Shown here piece by piece: positions 1 to 5,856 of a stretch of 6,511 nt of DNA (its first letter is position 1; each line of letters starts with the position of its first letter). The DNA comes from an uncultured Bacteroidota bacterium (GTDB lineage: Bacteria; Bacteroidota; Bacteroidia; Bacteroidales; CAIWKO01): contig CALGYY010000241.1 of assembly GCA_937934705.1 (NCBI GenBank), forward strand, positions 1 through 6,511, written 5' to 3'. The position numbers and the translations under genes are program-made. The notes beneath the pieces were generated by a model that saw nothing but the letters and a program-made list of their open reading frames with translations, made no database searches and was not told the origin of the DNA.

Positions 1-1
1 G

Positions 2-298
2 TACGGGTTCATTTCTTCTCATGCCTGCAATTATTTCGGACTGGCAGTGTTCTTCTCTGTGATCTTTGCGCGTAATCTGCGTTTCTTCACCCTGTTCAGC
101 CTGCTGATCGCTGCCATCATTTCATATTCCAGGATCTATCTCGGCGTCCATTACCCGGGCGATATTCTGGGAGGTGCCATAGTCGGAAGTGCCGCAGGAT
201 TTGGCCTGGGGAAACTCTTTCTGCATTTTTCAAAATACCTGAACAGCCGCAAACCGAAATTCCCCAGCCTGCCCGCGGAAGCCGAAAATAATCAGTAA
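2..298 (+). CDS. PAP2-family membrane phosphatase, C-terminal part (5' end outside window)
   Basis: The reading frame is open from the left edge, so the start codon lies outside the window; about 98 codons remain. Two of the three PAP2 signature motifs are visible. The central motif is YGFISSHA, a Bacteroidota-like variant of PSGH that keeps the catalytic histidine. About 40 residues later comes SRIYLGVHYPGD, matching SR-x5-H-x3-D with the nucleophilic histidine and its aspartate. Hydrophobic stretches between and after the motifs (FFTLFSLLIAAIIS and GGAIVGSAAGFGLG) fit the last membrane helices, and the protein ends in a short polar tail. Family members remove a phosphate from lipid pyrophosphates such as undecaprenyl pyrophosphate, or from phosphatidic acid or phosphatidylglycerophosphate; the substrate cannot be told from this fragment. 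The GTG at 47 is not a sensible start because it would discard the central motif. The family call is firm; the role is inferred. Confidence 0.9.
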   Translation, partial: YGFISSHACNYFGLAVFFSVIFARNLRFFTLFSLLIAAIISYSRIYLGVHYPGDILGGAIVGSAAGFGLGKLFLHFSKYLNSRKPKFPSLPAEAENNQ

Positions 299-756
299 CC
301 GGATTCTCTTCCGGTTATCTCACTGATATTCACCTGGTAAACAGCCACCTCGTGGATGGAAGGTGCATTGAATGTGAATTCCCTGCCGGTGTACTTCTTC
401 ATGATGATGTTCAGAACTTCCTGCTTTCTTTCAAACGAACTGATGAACTCCACCTCACCATGCATCAGTACACTGCGGTATCGCATTCCATATGAGCAGG
501 CCACCTCATGGTGCTGATGCCTCAGCTGGTGATCGGTGCTGAAAGCAATACAAACGGCAGGATTCTTCTTCAGATTCGACATCTTGCGGCCCTCCTGTGC
601 GGAATGAAGATACAGGGTGCGGCCATCATATCCAAAATTGAAAGGTACCACATAGGGTTTACCATCGGTTCCGCACATGCTTACGTAACATACCTCGCAT
701 CGTTCAACGATTTTGTCAATCGCTGAACGATCAGTGATCATCCTCGTTCTTGGCAT
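292..756 (-). CDS. NimA-like / pyridoxamine 5'-phosphate oxidase-related FMN-binding protein
   Basis: This complete 154-residue protein has the usual length for the small split-barrel flavoproteins of the Pyridox_ox_2/NimA group. It opens with MPRTRMITDR, then an N-terminal helix and the first barrel strand (about residues 20-27). Next comes the FMN-site segment with KPYVVPFNFGYDG (33-45), LYLHSAQEGRK (48-58, phosphate-binding part), and KNPAVCIAF (64-72). HEVACSYGMRYRSVLMHGEVEFI (83-105) is split by family-typical C87 and YRSV; its strands complete the barrel. Relatives bind FMN or other cofactors and include 5-nitroimidazole reductases, but most have unknown substrates, so resistance cannot be claimed. 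It is probably cytoplasmic, with no signal peptide. It is the last gene of the minus-strand operon, 6 nt after the adhesin stop. Its 3' end overlaps the convergent phosphatase gene by 7 nt. Confidence 0.88.
   Translation of the reverse strand: MPRTRMITDRSAIDKIVERCEVCYVSMCGTDGKPYVVPFNFGYDGRTLYLHSAQEGRKMSNLKKNPAVCIAFSTDHQLRHQHHEVACSYGMRYRSVLMHGEVEFISSFERKQEVLNIIMKKYTGREFTFNAPSIHEVAVYQVNISEITGRESGY
296..317. terminator. Hairpin over the convergent gene junction, possible bidirectional terminator
   Basis: TAACCGGA at 296-303 and TCCGGTTA at 310-317 form a perfect 8-bp inverted repeat around a 6-nt loop. The left arm contains the TAA stop of the phosphatase gene, and the whole hairpin lies in the last codons of the flavoprotein gene. 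On the minus strand it is followed within a few bases by TTATTTTC, a modest U-tract. On the plus strand there is no U-tract, so termination in that direction is less certain. The fold is seen directly; the function is inferred. Confidence 0.5.
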
Positions 757-760
757 ATTG

Positions 761-764
761 TCCT
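761..764 (-). promoter_or_regulatory. Ribosome binding site AGGA overlapping the upstream stop codon
   Basis: On the minus strand the junction reads ATAGGACAATATG. The TAG ends the large secreted protein, AGGA starts inside that stop codon, and four nucleotides separate it from the ATG of the flavoprotein. This fixes the ATG at 754-756 as the start. It also suggests that ribosomes finishing the long gene help load the short one (translational coupling, inferred). Confidence 0.6.
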
Positions 765-3700
765 ATTTGAGTATCGTCAGAGTCCCGTTTTTGTTGTATT
801 CCACCCCGTCGTTGCCGCGCGCGTAAAAAACAAAGAAGTAAGTACCGTTGGCAATGTCTCCGCCATTCTCCTTTTTGCAATCCCATTTGCCCCCGATCTC
901 ATTCCACTCGAAAACCTTTCTTCCCCAGCGGTTATAGATCACCATCTGTTCTTCCTGAAGCGATTCGGATTTCACCAGAAAATCGTCGTTGATGCCGTCA
1001 TCATTGGGAGTTGCAATATTGGGAATGAAAATGCTGCTCGGCCGGTAGGCCATGATCGTAAAGGTGAATACATCCACGCAGGAATCAGGCGCTCCGCTCG
1101 ATACCGTCAGCGTTATCGTAAAGGTGCCGTCGTCTGTATAAGTGTGCTCCGGGTTCATCAGCGTACTCGTGCTGCCGTCACCGAAATCCCAGAAATATAA
1201 ACCGGCGCCGTATCCGTCATAGGAGAAATTCACATCCAGCGGAATCAGTCCAACCAAAGGAAAAGCGCTGGCATCGGCGTCAATCAGGGTGTTGGTTCCC
1301 ACAATGCCGCTCTGCGTCATCAGGCATCCGTTGGAGTCGGTAACGCTGACGGTGTAGTTTCCAGCGCAGAGGTTGCTGATGGAGGGGCTGACTGAAGAGC
1401 TCCCGCTCCATTGATAGAAGTATGGAGGGTGCCCGCCACTTACTGAAGCACTGAGCGAACCAGTGCAACTGCCCAGGCAGCCTTCATCCAGGGCATCCAG
1501 AATAATGCTGATCACAGGAGGCTGGGTGATGGTAAAGGGGATCGATGCCGTGCAGTTATTGTCATCAGTAACCGTAACGCTGTAATTACCCGCCGGGAAA
1601 CCACCCGCATTCGGTCCTGTGCTGCTCCCGTAAGACCAGGCATAAGAGTATGGCGGTGTCGCGCCGCTTGCAGTCACTGATGCACTTCCGGTACTGCCGC
1701 CGAAACACAGTGCAGGGCTTGTACTGACAAGATTGAACAGGAGTTCCGTTGGCTCCCCAACACTTGCTGTTGAGCTGGCTGTGCAACCCGCATCATCAGT
1801 CACTGTCACAGAGTAACTACCGGCACTGAGTCCGGTAGCGGTTTGTCCCGTTTGTGCGGGACTGGTACTCCAGACATAAGTATAAGGCGAAACTCCGCCC
1901 GTGAGATTGGCCGTGGCGGTGCCGTCACTCCCGTTATAACAGGCTGCATCGGTAACTGTGGTGCTGGCCGAAGGATTGGAGATGCTGACCGTCACATAAT
2001 CAGTCCCGGGACAGAGCGGGGAAAAAGAAATGTCATCAATAGCAAAGTCATTACCGCTGAGGGTAGTATTCTGGTTAACAATACAGATAGTGGCCGTGGT
2101 ATTGCTGCCTGAATTCCAGACTTCATAAAACTGATCCCAGATACAAGCAACGGGGTTAGCGTTGAAAACGGGACCGAAGAGGCTGCCGTTGATAGAGAAC
2201 TGAAGTATGGCCGGTGATGTGGGATGAACACTCTGAAGCCAGCAGGAGAAAGCATAGTCGGTATTGGGGACCACGCTTACTGTAGTACACCAAAGATCTG
2301 TATTGGGCACATTGGATCCGTTGATCACCATCATATTCCCGCTGCCGGTGGTGTGGTCGGGGCAGGCGTTGAAGCCCGGATGCCAGGATTGCGGATTATT
2401 TGTTATATAATAATAATTTTCATTATATATAGTAGGTGAATAAATATAACTGGAAGTGAAGCCGGTGTTGCCGCTTTCAAAGTCTCCGTTTGCCAATACT
2501 GAGCCATTGGCTGCATAAGCTGTGAGCGTGTATGTGGTGTTCACTGCGGGTGTGGCTACCGGGTTGGCGATATCTGTTGCGGATAAACCTGTTGCCGGAC
2601 TCCAGTTATAGATCAGCCCTCCGCTGCCCTCAAGCTGTGCCGATCCTCCTGTGCAAATGGTGGTATCGGCGCCCGCACTGATCAGGGGAGAGGGGATGAC
2701 ATTGAAAGGAACCAGTGCAAAGTCAGGACAGCCATTGTTATTGTTGCCGCTCACTGTATACGTAATGCTGGCTGATGGTGTTGCTGTGACGACGGGGCCA
2801 CTGGTGCCCGATAATCCTGTAGCGGGGGACCAGGTGAAATTGGAGCCGTTGGAGGCCGTCATGGTAACACTACCGCCCTGGCATATGCCCGGTGCAGAAG
2901 GTGTAACGGTGATGGTGGATCCGGAATACACATTCACCGTGCTTATCGCAACACTCTGACAGCCGTTGGATGCGGTCCCTGTAACCGTGTAGGAAGTGGT
3001 AACGGTCGGGTTGACGCTGATGCTGCTTCCGGTCTGGGTGTTGCTCCATTCGTAAGTGGTGGTCGGATCATTGCTTGAGGCGCTGAGGTTAACGGGATCT
3101 CCGGGGCAGGAATTTGTGCTGACAGGATTCACGCTGACCGAGAGGGTATTGTTGGAGGTGATGGTCACCTGATCCGTTTCGATGACCGGGGTTCCGAAAC
3201 AGGTTTGGTATTCAACCTGAGCGGTATAGGTCGTAGTGGTTGTGGGACAAACCTGCACAGAAGTGCCTGTGGCGATTTGCGTTCCGCCGTTCCACCAGGT
3301 GACCGAATAATTCGGGGCGCCGGCCGGCGTAAAACGCCAGGCTTCATTACTCGCGGTCCAGGTAGGGGTGGTGTTTCTTCCTGGTGCGGTGATGCCCGTG
3401 GTTCCGGCGGCATCCTGTATGCCCACGATGGCATTTCCGCTGTTCCATCCTGAACATAGCGGTTTGTTGGCAATGTAAACCTCGATCACATTCGTGCTTT
3501 CATAAAGTACGATCTGATGGGTTGCCCTGATTGAAGTGCAGCTGTACATCGGAATATTGTTGTAGTTGACAACAAATGTTCTGCAGGGATAGGTCCCCAG
3601 TATCGCATAGTACATATTCCCGCCAACCGCGGGGTCAATGTCGTGATACACTCCGAAGATGGCATTCAGGGGCAATGACGCACTGGGACAGCTTACACTG

Positions 3701-4089
3701 AAACTATAGGGGCAGTAGCCACTGGCATAAGCAGCGTTGAAAGAGATCACCCCGTTTGAACCGGCTACGATCTGGGTATAGCTGTTTCCGTAGAAGCAGA
3801 AGGTGAAGGGAAGGGTAATCAGGCTGCTCCATACATCGTCTGTTCCGACCGATATCGGAGTGCCCGTGCTGTAGGGGTAGGGCGGGTTGTACGGTATGGA
3901 TGAAACGGAGTAGGTGTTGGTGAGCCCCGTGGCCAGCGGATTGGCATTAAGGGTGGCGCAGGGGGTGGCACAGGTCACGGTCTGGTTTGACCCGGCATCA
4001 ATGCCCGGACATCCCGGCTGGCCGGAAACCAGGCCCGGCATCAGCAGGCTGCTTCCGGAGATCAGGAGAATCAGAAGTTTTTTCATCAT
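763..4089 (-). CDS. Giant T9SS type B secreted adhesin-like protein with Ig-like, SprB and PKD repeats
   Basis: This complete protein has 1108 residues (1107 if the second ATG is used). Residues 1-23 are a signal peptide, with cleavage likely before Q24 (VSG|Q). In order come a nidogen-like globular module with many cysteines (about 50-256), Ig-like repeats (about 257-530), and a jelly-roll-like module (531-691) that starts NGDFESGNTGF and ends GNDFAIDDISF. Then come three SprB-like repeats (706-932), each with PPYxYxWS-like and G-x-YxVxVTDxxxC cores. A PKD domain follows (936-1013), with YFWDFGDGS and PEHTYTDDGTFTITLTV. The end is a gliding-motility-associated sorting domain (about 1018-1108: IPNIATPNDDGINDDF, VIYNRWGRKVFEW, ANGTYFFVF). 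That domain marks T9SS type B cargo exported to the cell surface or medium. No catalytic domain is visible, so a structural or adhesive role is inferred. It is the middle gene of the operon. The shared leader motif slightly favours the second ATG (4084-4086). Confidence 0.93.
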   Translation of the reverse strand: MMKKLLILLISGSSLLMPGLVSGQPGCPGIDAGSNQTVTCATPCATLNANPLATGLTNTYSVSSIPYNPPYPYSTGTPISVGTDDVWSSLITLPFTFCFYGNSYTQIVAGSNGVISFNAAYASGYCPYSFSVSCPSASLPLNAIFGVYHDIDPAVGGNMYYAILGTYPCRTFVVNYNNIPMYSCTSIRATHQIVLYESTNVIEVYIANKPLCSGWNSGNAIVGIQDAAGTTGITAPGRNTTPTWTASNEAWRFTPAGAPNYSVTWWNGGTQIATGTSVQVCPTTTTTYTAQVEYQTCFGTPVIETDQVTITSNNTLSVSVNPVSTNSCPGDPVNLSASSNDPTTTYEWSNTQTGSSISVNPTVTTSYTVTGTASNGCQSVAISTVNVYSGSTITVTPSAPGICQGGSVTMTASNGSNFTWSPATGLSGTSGPVVTATPSASITYTVSGNNNNGCPDFALVPFNVIPSPLISAGADTTICTGGSAQLEGSGGLIYNWSPATGLSATDIANPVATPAVNTTYTLTAYAANGSVLANGDFESGNTGFTSSYIYSPTIYNENYYYITNNPQSWHPGFNACPDHTTGSGNMMVINGSNVPNTDLWCTTVSVVPNTDYAFSCWLQSVHPTSPAILQFSINGSLFGPVFNANPVACIWDQFYEVWNSGSNTTATICIVNQNTTLSGNDFAIDDISFSPLCPGTDYVTVSISNPSASTTVTDAACYNGSDGTATANLTGGVSPYTYVWSTSPAQTGQTATGLSAGSYSVTVTDDAGCTASSTASVGEPTELLFNLVSTSPALCFGGSTGSASVTASGATPPYSYAWSYGSSTGPNAGGFPAGNYSVTVTDDNNCTASIPFTITQPPVISIILDALDEGCLGSCTGSLSASVSGGHPPYFYQWSGSSSVSPSISNLCAGNYTVSVTDSNGCLMTQSGIVGTNTLIDADASAFPLVGLIPLDVNFSYDGYGAGLYFWDFGDGSTSTLMNPEHTYTDDGTFTITLTVSSGAPDSCVDVFTFTIMAYRPSSIFIPNIATPNDDGINDDFLVKSESLQEEQMVIYNRWGRKVFEWNEIGGKWDCKKENGGDIANGTYFFVFYARGNDGVEYNKNGTLTILK
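1294..1974 (-). repeat. Three tandem SprB-like repeats within the adhesin gene
   Basis: This stretch encodes about residues 706-780, 781-857 and 858-932. Each unit is about 75-77 residues. It opens near a conserved cysteine (DAACYNGSDGTA, PALCFGGSTGSA, EGCLGSCTGSLS), has a G(G/A)xxPPYxYxWS-like centre, and closes with (A/P)G(S/N)Y(S/T)VxVTDxxxC. The repeats are clear as protein but have diverged at DNA level, so they are old duplications rather than recent expansions. In the gliding adhesin SprB such units recur many times; here there are only three. Confidence 0.85.
2500..3321 (-). repeat. Run of Ig-like repeats within the adhesin gene
   Basis: This encodes about residues 257-530. Four related units can be recognised by their C-terminal half: TTTTTYTAQVEY, TVTTSYTVTGTASNGC, SASITYTVSGNNNNGC and AVNTTYTLTAYAANGS. 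Three of them begin with a short strand plus cysteine motif (NSCPGDPVNLSA, GICQGGSVTMTA, TICTGGSAQLEG). The third and fourth share FTWSPATGLS and YNWSPATGLS. These spacer-like beta domains are common in secreted Bacteroidota proteins and probably hold the globular modules away from the cell surface (inferred). Confidence 0.75.
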
Positions 4090-4091
4090 TA

Positions 4092-4100
4092 CCGGTTTTA
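4092..4100 (-). promoter_or_regulatory. Leader motif TAAAACCGG before the adhesin start
   Basis: TAAAACCGG lies 2 nt before the first ATG of the adhesin gene and 5 nt before the second. The same nine bases precede the upstream gene at 4500-4508 with a 4-nt gap. If the spacing is meaningful, the second ATG, giving MKKLLILL, is the better start. There is no classical Shine-Dalgarno site. A role in translation initiation is inferred only. Confidence 0.35.
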
Positions 4101-4108
4101 ATCGTCCG

Positions 4109-4495
4109 TTATTGAATTTTACTCAGCATGTCGTTCAGGGGATAGACCTTGCCCTCAAGGGTGAAAAAGGAAACGCCCAGCCAAAGCAGGGTTTTATGCA
4201 GGCTTTGTACGTGCGTATCGCCAAAAAGATTCAGGGTGCAGATAAATGGGAAGGCAGGATCCGTGCCGGCCTTTGAACTGAAAGTAAATTTCTGAGGCCA
4301 TTGTCCGATGGCGGCAGCGATCGCATCCACTTGTCCGGGGCTTGCGGTAAGACCAAAATTACATTCCGAAGAGGTTTCACCAACCATGGTCAGGGGTGTT
4401 GAACTGAAGAAATGCACCACCATGGCGGTATCCTGCGACAAGGCAAAATTCATTAAGAGCAGGCTGAATAATAAAGTAGTAAGAATTTTTTTCAT
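4109..4495 (-). CDS. Small exported protein of unknown function, first gene of the adhesin operon
   Basis: The start at 4493-4495 gives 128 residues beginning MKKILTTLLFSLLLMNFALSQ. This is a classical signal peptide with likely cleavage before Q21; there is no lipobox cysteine. An upstream ATG in the same frame (4552) would read through the promoter and put 19 polar residues before the signal, so it was rejected. The mature part is about 108 residues. I do not recognise the family. The predicted order is strand (AMVVHFFS, 24-31), helix (SPGQVDAIAAAIGQW, 52-66), two strands (KFTFSSK and FPFICTLNLFG, 69-92), helix (HVQSLHKTLLWLG, 95-107), and a last strand (SFFTLEGKVY). This alternation could be a ferredoxin-like sandwich, and the two cysteines (45, 86) could pair. 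It ends 19 nt before the adhesin gene and lacks a T9SS tail, so a periplasmic place is likely. A link to adhesin export or assembly is only inferred from position. Confidence 0.78.
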   Translation of the reverse strand: MKKILTTLLFSLLLMNFALSQDTAMVVHFFSSTPLTMVGETSSECNFGLTASPGQVDAIAAAIGQWPQKFTFSSKAGTDPAFPFICTLNLFGDTHVQSLHKTLLWLGVSFFTLEGKVYPLNDMLSKIQ

Positions 4496-4499
4496 GACC

Positions 4500-4508
4500 C
4501 CGGTTTTA
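4500..4508 (-). promoter_or_regulatory. Leader motif TAAAACCGG before the small exported protein
   Basis: TAAAACCGG occurs 4 nt before the ATG at 4493-4495, inside the short expected 5' leader (about 20 nt from the predicted transcription start). It is identical to the nine bases before the next gene in the operon. It may be a translation signal peculiar to this genome, or chance. Confidence 0.35.
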
Positions 4509-4521
4509 TAATGAGAATGGA

Positions 4522-4553
4522 CAAATATAACATAATGAACAGGCTGATGCAAA
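4522..4553 (-). promoter_or_regulatory. Bacteroidota-type promoter for the three-gene operon
   Basis: On the minus strand TTTG (4553-4550) is followed by exactly 20 nt and then TATATTTG (4529-4522). This matches the known Bacteroidota housekeeping consensus TTTG / TAnnTTTG with its usual spacing of about 19-21 nt, with no mismatch. Transcription should start a few bases downstream, near 4516-4518, leaving a leader of about 20 nt before the ATG at 4495. No second promoter is needed for the two downstream genes. The match is seen directly; activity is inferred. Confidence 0.8.
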
Positions 4554-4832
4554 TTTAGTAAGTTCTTTTCATTGTTGGCGGGTTCCGAATCCGGTAATAT
4601 TCTGTTTGGTACGTACAGGATGAAAAGAGAATCACGCTGAAGACAACATTTTTATTCAAATGGATGTCTGCAGCAAGTTATCCTTTCGTCAGTTATTCTT
4701 TGGCAGCAACGCCCTCGTATACCCCCATTAATATAACCGGTCGTTGAAATCATTCGAATCTTGAAGGAATAATTGTCAATTAATTCAATATATTTACAGA
4801 GCAATTTCATTGAATTTGGATAACCCCTGATC
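4554..4832. other. Divergent intergenic region, no gene recognised
   Basis: About 280 nt separate the operon promoter from the RHS-tip gene. It is AT-rich, especially after 4740. Read in the plus-strand frames it shows no trace of the missing RHS core. A minus-strand reading frame across 4652-4855 has no recognisable features and runs into the RHS gene. For the plus-strand gene, TATATTTA at 4789-4796 is one mismatch from TAnnTTTG, but no TTG element lies at the right distance, so no promoter is called. Confidence 0.5.
4761..4788. repeat. Imperfect inverted repeat upstream of the RHS-tip gene
   Basis: The core TAATTG / CAATTA (4770-4775 and 4777-4782) surrounds a single T. Outer arms TTGAA (4761-4765) and TTCAA (4784-4788) extend the symmetry with an unequal bulge. 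It could be an operator half-site pair or a weak hairpin, lying 45 nt before the ATG. AT-rich DNA throws up such symmetry by chance, so confidence is low. Confidence 0.25.
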
Positions 4833-5834
4833 ATGAAACCCTTAAGTCCTGCCAACAGTTATCCTAAGCCGACACAATCTACCCAGGATTATTTCCCATT
4901 CGGTAGCTTGCTGCCGGGAAGAGGGGTGGATCAGGGGGAATACGAGAGGGGGTTTAATGGGCAGGAGCAGGATAAGGAGGTGAGTGGCTCATATTCTACG
5001 CATTATGAGTTTAAGTTCAGAGAATATGACTCCAGACTTGGTCGCTTTTGGAAGGTGGACCCCTTATTCGCATCTTACCCATGGAATAGCCCGTATGCTT
5101 TTGCAGAGAATAGACCCATTGATGGAATTGATTTAGAAGGAAAAGAATTCAAAGAGGCCGGAAAATCTGCACCTGAGTTCGACCCCAATGTACAGGGTTA
5201 TCAATCTGCCATGGATAATACAGCGTATTCATCTGTAGACTCCCAAACAAAACTTGCATTTGAGTCTAAGCCAAAATCAGAGATCTCTTTGCCAGCCAGT
5301 TTTCGATTCACTGCAACACTCACTTCTGATTGTTCTGGCTTAAAGAAAATTAAGGGTGCCACAGAAGGACTATCAATGGCTGGAAATACACTTCAAACTA
5401 CACATAAAGGCTTCATAAATTCATCGATAGAATTTGGCTTCAATCCAGTAAAAAATTCCGGGAAGTTTTATAAAGGATTTAGGGGCAATATGGCCGTACG
5501 CATGACTGGTGATGTAAAATCAACATTCTCTTTCTCACAAAAGCTTGGAAGAACTCTTGATTGGTTAAACCTCGGTGTTAATGCTATTAGGTATACAATG
5601 GCAGAAGCTCCTGATCAAAAGGAAAGCATTGGCCCTGATTTGGGATATAGTATTGCTGGTGTGATTGCCTCGGAGATTCACCCAGCGCTTGGACTCACAA
5701 TTGGAATGTTTTCAATAGTTGCTCAACAAAAAAGCACACAAGATATTATCACAAAAATACATATTGAAAACGAAATCAAAAGGGGTATCTGGCAAATTAA
5801 TATGGAACCACAATTTCTTAGTCCTGGGGAATAG
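4833..5834 (+). CDS. Orphan RHS core C-terminus with variable tip, candidate polymorphic toxin
   Basis: This 333-residue protein begins at the end of an RHS core. Residues 18-30 read TQDYFPFGSLLPGR, and RGFNGQEQDKEV follows at 39-50. YEFKFREYDSRLGRFWKVDPL (58-78) and SPYAFAENRPIDGIDLEGKE (86-105) complete the RHS-associated core signature. D100 and G103 lie where other RHS proteins have the self-cleaving DPxG motif. Residues 106-333 are variable tip. KFYKGFRGNMAV (211-222) leads into a hydrophobic, glycine-containing stretch (about 268-297) and a charged end. No nuclease, deaminase or protease motif was recognised. A membrane-acting toxin is one reading, given the hydrophobic stretch and the membrane-protein partner. 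Full RHS proteins are usually well over 1000 residues; here the shell-forming core and export N-terminus are absent, with an in-frame stop at 4821-4823. No signal peptide is visible. It may be a displaced tip, a recombination donor, or decaying. Confidence 0.82.
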   Translation: MKPLSPANSYPKPTQSTQDYFPFGSLLPGRGVDQGEYERGFNGQEQDKEVSGSYSTHYEFKFREYDSRLGRFWKVDPLFASYPWNSPYAFAENRPIDGIDLEGKEFKEAGKSAPEFDPNVQGYQSAMDNTAYSSVDSQTKLAFESKPKSEISLPASFRFTATLTSDCSGLKKIKGATEGLSMAGNTLQTTHKGFINSSIEFGFNPVKNSGKFYKGFRGNMAVRMTGDVKSTFSFSQKLGRTLDWLNLGVNAIRYTMAEAPDQKESIGPDLGYSIAGVIASEIHPALGLTIGMFSIVAQQKSTQDIITKIHIENEIKRGIWQINMEPQFLSPGE

Positions 5835-5856
5835 CACTAATATACAAACATGAAAC

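Noticed and set aside
47..298. GTG at 47 as the start of the phosphatase gene
   Set aside because: The frame stays open to the left edge and the upstream residues carry the central PAP2 motif with its catalytic histidine.
508..726. Plus-strand 72-codon frame opposite the flavoprotein gene
   Set aside because: It lies entirely antisense to a well-supported family member and has no recognisable features.
1294..1974. SprB-like units considered as a recent DNA-level tandem repeat
   Set aside because: The units are alike only as protein; the DNA has diverged, so no recombination-prone repeat is claimed.
1843..4276. Several open frames on the plus strand and other minus-strand frames inside the adhesin gene
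   Set aside because: They are by-products of the biased, Thr/Ser/Gly/Pro-rich code of the 1108-residue gene; none shows domains, signal peptides or sensible spacing.
4109..4552. Longer version of the small exported protein starting at 4552
   Set aside because: It would add 19 residues in front of a normal signal peptide and place its start codon inside the promoter (4522-4553).
4652..4855. 67-codon minus-strand frame in the divergent intergenic region
   Set aside because: It has no start context, no family features and overlaps the RHS-tip start; its composition is that of AT-rich spacer.
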